From Amia ocellicauda (taxonomy: Eukaryota; Chordata; Actinopteri; Amiiformes; Amiidae): DNA of 64,000 bases. The first letter of the stretch is position 1; the number at the start of each line of letters is the position of its first letter. Shown piece by piece: positions 1 to 21,318 of the stretch. The stretch is taken from positions 36,838,784-36,902,783 of the forward strand of contig NC_089857.1 in assembly GCF_036373705.1 (NCBI RefSeq), given 5' to 3'. Position numbers and translations under genes: made by a program. Below the pieces are notes generated by a model. It worked only from the letters and a program-made list of their open reading frames with translations, searched no databases and was not told where the DNA came from.

Positions 1-3000
1 TCTCAATGAATCACTGTTCAGAATGTAACACTGGGGAAAGGAAAATGTATTCCATTATATGTATTCTTCTAGTGATCCCTTTCTTCTGTTAGATCTGTGT
101 TTATTTACTTTTACTTTTTTTACTTTATTTACAGTTGTTTTTTATTTTATATTGTCACTTTTTTTGTGAAGATGTAGATTTTGGACATTTTAAATTCCAG
201 CTTGTGATTCAACACGGAGGAAATGGTCAGTGACACAGGGGCGTCCCAGGTAGATCTCGGAATAAACTAGCTGAACTGGTTATTGTAAGTCCCATTTGTT
301 TGTTTTTATGGTTAGTTTTTTTGTTTTCCAGTTTCATTTGGTTTTGAATTTCTTTTCAAATCTAGGCAATAATATCAAATTTTCTATGCAGCCAAATGTA
401 TTTCTGATCAAGCATCTAGGCAAAATGAAAGATACTGTTACAGTGCACATTGTTGTATATAGATTCCTTCTATATATATATTAAATTTACACAAAAAATG
501 CATGGGTTTTTATTTTATATACAATGGTGGTATTGTTTATAAAGTCACTAAACCCAATTTCTGTATTCCATTTTAATCTTTAAGTTGTGTGATAATGAAC
601 ATTGGTGTTTTGTACAAGTCACAGTATTTAGGTTTTGTAATTGTTAAAGTATATATATCCCGTTGGTGATGGGAAAACAATTTACACTGCTTGTAGACCA
701 GACCAGGATTGAATCTCTAATCTGCCTCAAACACCTGTAAGATGTATTGAACCACTGTAACAAATCTCAGGGAATTAAGTATGAAAACAAGGCTGCTTTA
801 TACCAAATCTGATGGTCAAGTAGAAGAGAAATGATGCCAGGTGATCTGATACCCCTTCTCCACTGCACAAACTGGCCACAAGGAGGCAAAAGCACAGCAC
901 TGAAATATGGGACGACTTCCTTCTTGAAAAGTGCAGTAGTTAACCATACATCCGTTTATAGTCTAAATGCAGAAGGGGGGAGGATTAAATTGAAAATGTG
1001 TGACTCACTCGAACCAAAAAAAAAACAAGATTAAGGTTACTTTTCCGTTTGCCATCCGAATCTATCCTGACTTCATGGGCCATATCGGCATACAGATAGT
1101 CTGGTTTATTTACGTCTCGGTGAGATGAGTGGAGTTCTGATTGAGAATTAACCTGGATGAGTCCAGTTATGTGTAACATGAACCCAGTATTTTATGAAAG
1201 AAACTCCACCTTTAGGAATATGGTAGATAAGTACTGGACCCTCCTATTCAATGCCAGTACATCTACTGCTTTCATTTTAGAACTTCATGATCAGTTAATG
1301 AGCATGGTGTGCCAAATTCCTTAATTAGAATGTCAATATTATGAATTGCATGATACATTTCATATGGGCTGCAATTTACATTGTTTATATTAGCAGTGAG
1401 GAAAGATCATTTGAGAATCTTTGCCACCTTTATTTTTAACCAAACCGATTTTTATGAGTGATGGTGGCAGAGCTGGGTCGGGACACTTGTCTCTCGATCA
1501 CAGCATATGAAAGCAGCACTGCTCTTTGACTAGGGGGATTTTTTTTAGCATCACTCCTGAGCAGTTAAAGATGTGTTTTAAATAATAATAAAAAAAAAAG
1601 TGTTAGTGTTCTGAATTAAATCGGAAATGACTTGCGTAATATAAAAACTGAGATAGTTGTCTATAAAATCATTCTATTTGTTAAAGTACTTAACCATGAG
1701 AAAATCATAGAACGGAAGCAATCATTTCACTGCAGAGGTGGTTTGTTATTCATATCGTTAGTGGTCAAAGCTTTGTTTTGGTTCAGCCACTGGGAAAGAG
1801 CAGGGCAGTCAGCCTCCTGGTCGATTTGTGCTAGTGGATAAGGGATATGAAAGGTGAAGTATTTGTGAAATGCTTTTGCTGTACATACGTAAAACTGTCA
1901 CTGTGAACATTTGCAGAAAAAGAAAATATATAGTAGAACATCCACTGATACATGAGTTACATTTTGATCTGTAAAATCATTGAGAATTTCTATGATGTGA
2001 CTGTTGGTACAGACTTTTTCAGAGGTTACCTGGGTGTAGAACACTACTTGCATAGAATTGTCTGTTAATTGTGTAATGACAAGGTACAAAAATGTTTGTC
2101 AGACATTGAACAGATGGAATTACAGTTATTAAAGTCCTTTTTAATATCTAGATTTTTTTATGATCATGTACACGTATGTACAGACACTCATGTGGCGAAA
2201 ATGTCTATGATGATCCTGTCTAGTCTTTTTGTCTGAATAGTATTCATAAATCTATTGAAGATGTATTGAATATTGTGTACTCCAATGTTGCATTACATTT
2301 AGCAATTTATTATAAACTAAACCTTTGACTTCTATGCTCTAATTGTAAATTATTTTATAATGAAAGTTTTTCTCCTACCTGAATTTTAAACTTTTTCTAT
2401 GGAAGCATCACTGTCCACCATGACATACAGGTTTTTGGACTGTTTCTTCATTTGTTGTAATGATGGAAGATATTTACAGTATTGCCATTTAAAAGTCACG
2501 TTTTTTAACAAGGATTTCAGTCTGAAGGTACCACTTAGTGCCTCGTTTAACGTTAATGCATTAAAATACACAGTAGCACATTTTAAACTGGTTTTTGTGG
2601 AAGAAAAAGCATACCTTATTTGGATCAATAACCGTGGAATGATAGGATTACCATTTTTACTATAATGGCTTTGATCAAATATAAGGCTTTTCAGACTGTA
2701 TGAGTCAGTGTGGCTCCCGAACAGATGTCTACATTGCCATGGATACTACCACTTTGTTAAAATGAAAGCAAGATGCATTTCCCCTCCTCCGTTTGGTTTG
2801 CCAGTTTACACGGCTGACCCTTGCCAGCTCACTTTACAGGGAAAACAATAACGCGGATGAAGAGTTTCCACTATTTTGTCTAGGCTGTTGAAAATGCAGA
2901 CTGTAAACAGCTGGGGAGTGGCTCCAGCTCACAGCCTCCAGTTTCTGTTAGCTGGGCTTTAAGCTTAAATCATAATAACCTGCTTTTACTGTTTACTGGT

Positions 3001-4270
3001 AAGTGATTGAAAAAGCAATTTCAGTTATTAAAATGTGATGAAATGCCAACTCGCTTCTATTATTTATTTCCTGATTGGACTGATGAGGAATGAAAGAAGC
3101 AGCTCTCAGGATGACACCGCTGTCATTAAAAAGGGTTGTCAATGTTTACTCGAGCAACAATGCCTGGCTTAAAGCTGGAGCCTGGAGGATGACACTTCCC
3201 TCGTTCTGGGACAATGAAGTCTCGATGGGTTCACTTCACCATTGACAGGATTATTATTTATACATTGAACCCATGTATTTTCCATGGTGGTTTACAAAGG
3301 TGCCGTATAAAGTGTCTATTGACTGAAGAAGTGGTTTAATTTAAACAATGTCAGACAATTAAACTATGTGGATATTCATTATGATAATCTGAATGCTGTG
3401 CATCTCTGCTATTTCACAAATGATGGATAGTCCAGAATCTCAGTGCAAGGTTAAGGTGAAACCATGCAGATGTGCAAATGCTCTTAAAAACTGACTGAAC
3501 TCTGAAGTGTTCACTTTATTAAAGTCTTCAATCTCAGCAGAATGGCTGAAAATAATCGTCCTCTCGATTTCATGGAAGTCCTGCAGCAGCCTTTCAACTT
3601 TGCTCTATAAATATTGTTTGGTGCCATTTTGTTTTCATTATTAGGTCAGTAATCCTAATAAAGTATATTAATAAAGTTTGATACAGTATAAGAAAGCAAG
3701 CTTGATTAAACATTATATAAGCACAAGAAAAAGCTTGTACTACTAATACATTTCAGGAATCTGCAGCCAACATTAAACACATGGTAGTATCTCCTTTAAG
3801 CCCTAACAGTAACATGATGTATAGAGACATCAGTGGATCAAACCATCATTTTTATAATTCACCTTTACAAATGTACATTCATCCATGAAGAGAAACAGTC
3901 TTTGAAATCAAGATGATTTACTCTACACATCAGAAGGAAAGTCAGAAACTAAATCTTAGCAACAAGTGTTTTCTTTATTAGGGTAACTTCTTTCTGCAAG
4001 TTTGGGTCAGTACATGATAAAGCCCTCAGCCCCACCTACACACAATTGAAGTTGTTGCAAAAAGCTTTGAAATTCAGCCACGGGACTGCATTGACATAAT
4101 AAATCCTTCGCTACTTACACAGACAACAATAAAATAGTGAGCACAACTTAAAATCTGGTTTGTTTAAAAAATGAACAATAAAAAAAAAAAAATCCAAGGC
4201 AACATTTATTCAGACTATTACCACAGTCCTTAGAGAATACGCTTTTGAAACATGGCTTCATCCAGGGATC
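1..4270. other. Left flank without recognised coding sequence; probable REEP5 3'UTR and intergenic DNA
   Basis: AT-rich DNA with only short open frames that resemble no family I know. The right part must include the REEP5 3'UTR, which runs leftwards from the stop at 4273; minus-strand AATAAA signals (TTTATT as written) occur near 4205 and 3973, but I cannot choose the one used. A plus-strand AATAAA at 261-266, followed by GT-rich sequence, could be the end of a convergent gene further left. In human that neighbour is SRP19, but none of its coding sequence is visible here. Confidence 0.5.
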
Positions 4271-16060
<11,790 letters not shown>

Positions 16061-17650
16061 AGTTAAACGGGTGTTACATCAGCGAGGCGAGGTTAACTTA
16101 ATACGTATATATTGCATTATCTTAAACAACTATTGAATTGTGCAAAACCAGGAATTCGAGGGAAAAACTGTCACACTGTTTACCTGAAGTGTCTGTTGAA
16201 ATGTGTTTACCTCCCGTTATCCAGTTTTATACTCTTCTACATGTTAATGGCTGCATTATCTATTAAATCGTAATATTTGACCACCATTTTTAACAAATGT
16301 ACATGATTTAATTAAAGACAAAACACAGATAAATCCATCTGAGTTTATACTTTAACATCTCTCGATTTGGTGGCCCACATGGGTTTGTACTCTTCGTAGT
16401 GTATAGCAGTACACATGTCTGCCTCCACTAAAATGGAAAGATGTGGGCAGCACAACTGGTTCTACTCACCTGGTGAGTTTATCAAGTTATTCATAATCAA
16501 AGCACTTGTCTTTTCAGGGAGAAATGAGTTGACTTAATCCATTGCAGGGAGGTTAATAGTTAATCTGAGTGTTGCAACATAGTTCAGCCATGCCTAGAAA
16601 CCAATACATTTTGAAACCCATTAGAACTTCACAGGTTAGAGAATACATGGGTTGTATAACAAGGATAGATTTTATATTAGTTTTAATCTGATTCCTCCTG
16701 AAATGGAGTTACATGTACTTGTACTTTAGAGGAGAGTCGTACAATATTAGACAGCTCTTTGGTGATGAGCAGGATTCAGAGTATAACAAGAGTATAATCA
16801 GAGTATATCAATCCAAACCAATGTCCATCCAGTTCCATTTTAGCAGGGAGTCAAATCACCACCTTTCTCATCTTTTTCCACTGTTTTTCTGGATATGGAT
16901 TTGTACATTCATTTAAAATGGACACAAGACTTCTGCTTATTTTTACACTCTGACTAAAATATTTATTGAACATGTTATTGAAAATTGATCAGTATCATAC
17001 ATATTCCAGGGCAAAATAATGCTGCTTTGAGTTTGGTTGCAAAAATAGAAAAACTGGAATGGCAGCATGTTTCAGACCTCACCCAACTACTCTCCCTGGT
17101 ATAAGAGGAGTGTGCTGTATGATACATTAGTAAAGGATTTTATTCGTGCAGTAGGAATCACATTCAACAACAATGCAGTCAATTAATGTATATGGTTAAC
17201 ACCAGAGCTGTCCTTATATAATTACTTATTTCAAAAATAGTTTTTGTATATAGGAATTAATCAAAATATTTATCATTAGAAAGACTGTTTTGTTAGGACA
17301 ACAGCCTTACGTTTGAACACCTAGGCATTGCAGCACCTTACAATGCCAAATAAATACATCATAGTTTGTAGTAGAAACAAATTAGAGTGTATTTAGGGTA
17401 CAAATATATTTGAACAATGTAAACATTTAGCTTTGAAGTTGAATTACTGTGAAGAAAATCAGACCATTATTTATTTAACACCATTGTTTAGGGACAAAGA
17501 ATCTGTCAACGTACTTCTGCATTGTTCCATTCAGAGAGCCACTGTATCCATACTGAGAAAAAGAAAACAACTAAAGTTGTGCCACTAAAGAGACTGCTAC
17601 TCTCTCTGTGGTAAATTTTCAGGAGTTTAACTTTATATACACTGTCTAAC
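16061..17650. other. Intergenic DNA between REEP5 and DCP2 promoters, left part
   Basis: AT-rich sequence with no supported gene, RNA or repeat. Confidence 0.6.
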
Positions 17651-18050
17651 TATACATCGATCAGCCATAACACCATGACCACTTACAGGTGAAGTGAATA
17701 ACACTGATAATCTCGTTATCATGGCACCTGTCAGTGGGTGGGATATATTAGGCAGCAAGTGAACATTTTGTCCTCAAAGTTGATGTGTTAGAAGCAGGAA
17801 AAATGGGCAGCGTAAGGATCTGAGCGACTTTGACAAGGGCCAAATTGTGATGGCTAGACGACTGGGTCAGAGCATCTCTGTGCAGTACTGTGGAATGGGA
17901 ACTGGAAGGTTGTGGGTTCAAATCCTGGGTGTTGTACCCTTGAGCAAGGTACTTCACTTAGATTGTGCCAGTAAAATGTCCAGCTGTATAAATGGGTATA
18001 AATAATGTCCAAAACTGCAGGTTAAGAATGTTATGGCTGATCGGTATATA
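17651..18050 (+). mobile_element. Internally deleted Tc1/mariner element (MITE-like) carrying a nested SINE
   Basis: Bounded by inverted repeats of about 21 bp (17651-17671 and 18030-18050) sharing CGATCAGCCATAAC. The left part continues into the start of a Tc1-type transposase reading frame: ATGGGCA near 17802, then a frame around KDLSDFDKGQIVMARRLGQS with a one-base deletion near the start. The coding region is cut short after the first helix-turn-helix and joined to the right end. A SINE fragment interrupts it at about 17879-18007. The terminal repeat and frame resemble the DD36E group to which the 18566 element also belongs. Confidence 0.75.
17879..18007 (+). mobile_element. tRNA-derived SINE fragment nested in the Tc1 remnant
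   Basis: Contains a perfect pol III B box, GGTTCAAATCC, at 17915-17925, followed by TTGTACCCTTGAGCAAGGTA and a stretch ending TGTATAAATGGGTATAAATA, as in widespread fish tRNA-SINEs. A good A box and the usual 3' tail are missing, so it is truncated. The Tc1 sequence resumes directly after it (TCCAAAACTGCAG). Confidence 0.65.
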
Positions 18051-18565
18051 TACACTGCCATTTTAAGCAGACCAAATGAACAAAAGCTCTGCCTGAAACC
18101 TCTTTGGCCTAAGCCCTGAGTGAATCAAGACTTGATGGATGTAGGTACAAATTATCACTGCATAGACAAAGTAAAGCAAAACAAGCTAGTAACCTTTAGT
18201 TAAAACAAACAACTCAGAACAACTAAATATACAAATTCTCCCTCAACATTGTATTTTATGTTACAGATGCAAGTTCCATTAGACAGTTGTCAAATGTCTT
18301 TGATATAAGACATTATTTTAATGCTTTAATGTTGAAGAAATGCATGGAACACAGTTATCCTTATAAACATCATATTAACAACACACAGGTATGCATTATA
18401 CACAGTAATCGAATAATCCTCCAAAAGACATAATGTATAACAAGGGTTGTGGCAGTTTACTTAGGGATTTGTATAGGATATGAAAAGTAGATACAGAAAG
18501 TGTCCCTGCAGATTGTACCCAATGCGCCAAGCGGTGTAGCACTGCGGCCACACTGTGTTACACTA

Positions 18566-19790
18566 TACACTCACCTAAAGGATTATTAGGAACACCATAC
18601 TAATACTGTGTTTGACCCCCTTTCGCCTTCAGAACTGCCTTAATTCTACGTGGCATTGATTCAACAAGGTGCTGAAAGCATTCTTTAGAAATGTTGGCCC
18701 ATATTGATAGGATAGCATCTTGCAGTTGATGGAGATTTGTGGGATGCACATCCAGGGCACGAAGCTCCCGTTCCACCACATCCCAAAGATGCTCTATTGG
18801 GTTGAGATCTGGTGACTGTGGGGGCCAGTTTAGTACAGTGAACTCATTGTCATGTTCAAGAAACCAATTTGAAATGATTCGACCTTTGTGACATGGTGCA
18901 TTATCCTGCTGGAAGTAGCCATCAGAGGATGGATAAATGGTGGTCATAAAGGGATGGACATGGTCAGAAACAATGCTCAGGTAGGCCGTGGCATTTAAAC
19001 GATGCCCAATTGGCACTAAGGGGCCTAAAGTGTGCCAAGAAAACATCCCCCACACCATTACACCACCACCACCAGCCTGCACAGTGGTAACAAGGCATGA
19101 TGGATCCATGTTCTCATTCTGTTTACGCCAAATTCTGACTCTACCATCTGAATGTCTCAACAGAAATCGAGACTCATCAGACCAGGCAACATTTTTCCAG
19201 TCTTCAACTGTCCAATTTTGGAGAGCTTGTGCAAATTGTAGCCTCTTTTTCCTATTTGTAGTGGAGATGAGTGGTACCCGGTGGGGTCTTCTGCTGTTGT
19301 AGCCCATCCGCCTCAAGGTTGTACGTGTTGTGGTTTCACAAATGCTTTCCTGCATACCTCGGTTGTAACGAGTGGTTATTTCAGTCAAAGTTGCTCTTCT
19401 ATCAGCTTGAATCAGTCGGCCCATTCTCCTCTGACCTCTAGCATCAACAAGGCATTTTCGCCCACAGGACTGCCACATACTGGATGTTTTTCCCTTTTCA
19501 CACCATTCTTTGTAAACCCTAGAAATGGTTGTGCGTGAAAATCCCAGTAACTGAGCAGATTGTGAAATACTCAGACCGGCCCGTCTGGCACCAACAACCA
19601 TGCCACGCTCAAAATTGCTTAAATCACCTTTCTTTCCCATTCAGACATTCAGTTTGGAGTTCAGGAGATTGTCTTGACCAGGACCACACCCCTAAATGCA
19701 TTGAAGCAACTGCCATGTGATTGGTTGGTTAGATAATTGCATTAATGAGAAATTGAACAGGTGTTCCTAATAATCCTTTAGGTGAGTGTA
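18566..19790 (-). mobile_element. Complete Tc1/mariner DNA transposon, DD36E type
   Basis: Perfect 31-bp terminal inverted repeats (18566-18596 and 19760-19790, starting TACACTCACCTAAAGG), flanked by TA on both sides (18564-18565 and 19791-19792), the target duplication of this superfamily. The 1225-bp element holds one unbroken transposase gene on the minus strand with about 120 bp of leader. Perfect ends and an intact frame indicate a recent insertion, 1.5 kb from the DCP2 start. Confidence 0.95.
18600..19640 (-). CDS. Tc1/mariner transposase, DD36E, apparently intact
   Basis: 346 codons with no stop or frameshift. Residues 1-110 form the paired-like DNA-binding region with two helix-turn-helix units (SISQSAQLLGFSRTTISRVY is the first). 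The catalytic DDE triad is D155 in AWSDESRF, D246 in QQDNAPCH and E283 in SPDLNPIEHLWD. Thirty-six residues separate D246 and E283, against 34 in classic Tc1, which places it with the DD36E (Incomer) group known from animals. GGGGVMVWGMFS is the usual glycine-rich motif. The protein would cut and paste the element at TA sites. Whether it is expressed or active cannot be told from sequence. Confidence 0.95.
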   Translation of the reverse strand: MGKKGDLSNFERGMVVGARRAGLSISQSAQLLGFSRTTISRVYKEWCEKGKTSSMWQSCGRKCLVDARGQRRMGRLIQADRRATLTEITTRYNRGMQESICETTTRTTLRRMGYNSRRPHRVPLISTTNRKKRLQFAQALQNWTVEDWKNVAWSDESRFLLRHSDGRVRIWRKQNENMDPSCLVTTVQAGGGGVMVWGMFSWHTLGPLVPIGHRLNATAYLSIVSDHVHPFMTTIYPSSDGYFQQDNAPCHKGRIISNWFLEHDNEFTVLNWPPQSPDLNPIEHLWDVVERELRALDVHPTNLHQLQDAILSIWANISKECFQHLVESMPRRIKAVLKAKGGQTQY

Positions 19791-19792
19791 TA

Positions 19793-20880
19793 GCGCCATG
19801 TGCCCTCCCGACACCCGCATCCTGCGCTTTCAACTTTGGCGCGTTGCTTCCTTCAGCGCATGCGTCACCGATGAGCCCCTGCGATCACCGGACTGTGGTT
19901 AAAGTCACCAGGTGGCGGTGGAGTGAATTCCACTCACCGAGAAAAAAACCGAGGAGACTCACCATAAACATTAAGGACAACATGGCTGCCAACTTTGTTT
20001 TGTTTAGGGGACACCAAAATTAAAATAAAATTAGAGCCAGGGGCCACACAGTCCTACCGATCATATAAAACAATTATAATTGTCAAGCATGTGATAGGCT
20101 ATAAAACGGTAGTTAAAATAATCAAATGTGCACACATATAAAAATCAGTAAAACGTTATAGTTAAAATCCGCAGAAGATAATAGTTTTGAAGGAGTATTG
20201 AAAACGTTTATTCAAATAATTGAGCATAGTTTGTGTTTTTTAAACCTTATTTTTAATTTATTTCAAGATGTTGCGTAAGAGCTGAATGTATCTCACTTAA
20301 TACGTCCATAAAGCTACTTCTGCAAAAGTTTCATCTGTTCTTGTCGCCATATTTCTTCACCAAACTGCGATTTCAACCCCGTCACCGGTTGATGTGCTTC
20401 CGCCTCAACCAGACATCAGCAGTGGTGAATAAAACAACGCACACATTGGGTTTGTTTCAGATTTCCTCCATATTTTGTACACTGTCCTTTAAGAAAAGAC
20501 CGCGCACATTAATGCACCTAAGAAATGTGTATAGCGGAATCGCTTCAATTCAAAATGAGTTGCTATTTATTGCATTACATGGCACACACCCCGAGGAATG
20601 TATTAATCGTTTTAATCGTGTCAGCAGGGGCACGTCCGAGGCCAGGCATGCTGCTCCGGACAGCATATGACACACACACACACACGCCTGCTACTTTTCA
20701 TATGCAATCCTTCAGTCCAAAGATATGAGATACAATTAAAAAAACACATCGCAGTCACACTGCATCACTATTCATCAGTTCATTTAATTTCACGCACACA
20801 TGCGCATTAAACTCAGTTCGCCAGCAGGAGGCATTTGTTTCAGTTTTTCAATGCGTTCCTTCTTCCTTGTTCTCTCAACC
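19793..20880. other. Intergenic DNA upstream of the DCP2 promoter
   Basis: CpG-bearing sequence at 19800-19920, then AT-rich DNA. A short (CA)n run sits at 20669-20685. No gene supported; short open frames here show no family motif. Confidence 0.55.
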
Positions 20881-21200
20881 AAACTAGGAAAATAACAACC
20901 GTGGATTGGTCAGTGGATCCCAACCGCGTCTCCTATTGGTCCACTCTGGAGCCAGTCACGCCCTCTTACAAAGAGACGGCCCTAGCCTGCCGCCTTTCTC
21001 CCGCCCTCTCGCCGAGCCGATTGGTTCAAATGATTTACGTCTTTTCCACGCGTCATTTCCGCTCAGTGTGATAGAGCGGCGCTGGTGTCAGTCTGCGCTT
21101 TCGCCTCCTGAATGGTCTCGGAGTCTCCCTCGGTGGGTCGCACTGATGTATCCTTGCGTTTCGCACTTTATTATTCATGCGAGGGTGAAGACATTTCAGT
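20881..21200 (+). promoter_or_regulatory. DCP2 TATA-less promoter region with three CCAAT boxes
   Basis: GC-rich region before the DCP2 start. Three reversed CCAAT boxes (ATTGG) are at 20905-20909, 20935-20939 and 21020-21024; the first two are 30 bp apart, close to three helical turns, a spacing typical of NF-Y-driven housekeeping promoters. No TATA box. The transcription start probably lies around 21060-21110 but cannot be fixed from sequence. Confidence 0.6.
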
Positions 21201-21265
21201 TTCTGCGCGCTATTTGTCTTTTCTTATAAGCAGTTGGGCTATTTCGGGATGTTCTTATCGTCATC

Positions 21266-21318
21266 ATGGAGACCAAACGAGGGGAGATTCCCAGTGGTGT
21301 ATTGGACGACCTCTGCAG
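21266..21318 (+). CDS. dcp2: DCP2 coding exon 1
   Basis: Starts [17 protein letters not shown], nearly the human start. ATG context is TCATCATGG. Two bases of a serine codon remain before GTAAAT. Several upstream ATGs lie within 160 bp. Confidence 0.95.

Noticed and set aside
1..4270. Expected SRP19 coding sequence, the human neighbour of REEP5
   Set aside because: No frame matches SRP19; at most its 3'UTR could be present.
17915..17925. tRNA gene suggested by a perfect B box
   Set aside because: No cloverleaf or good A box; the context is a SINE fragment within a transposon remnant.
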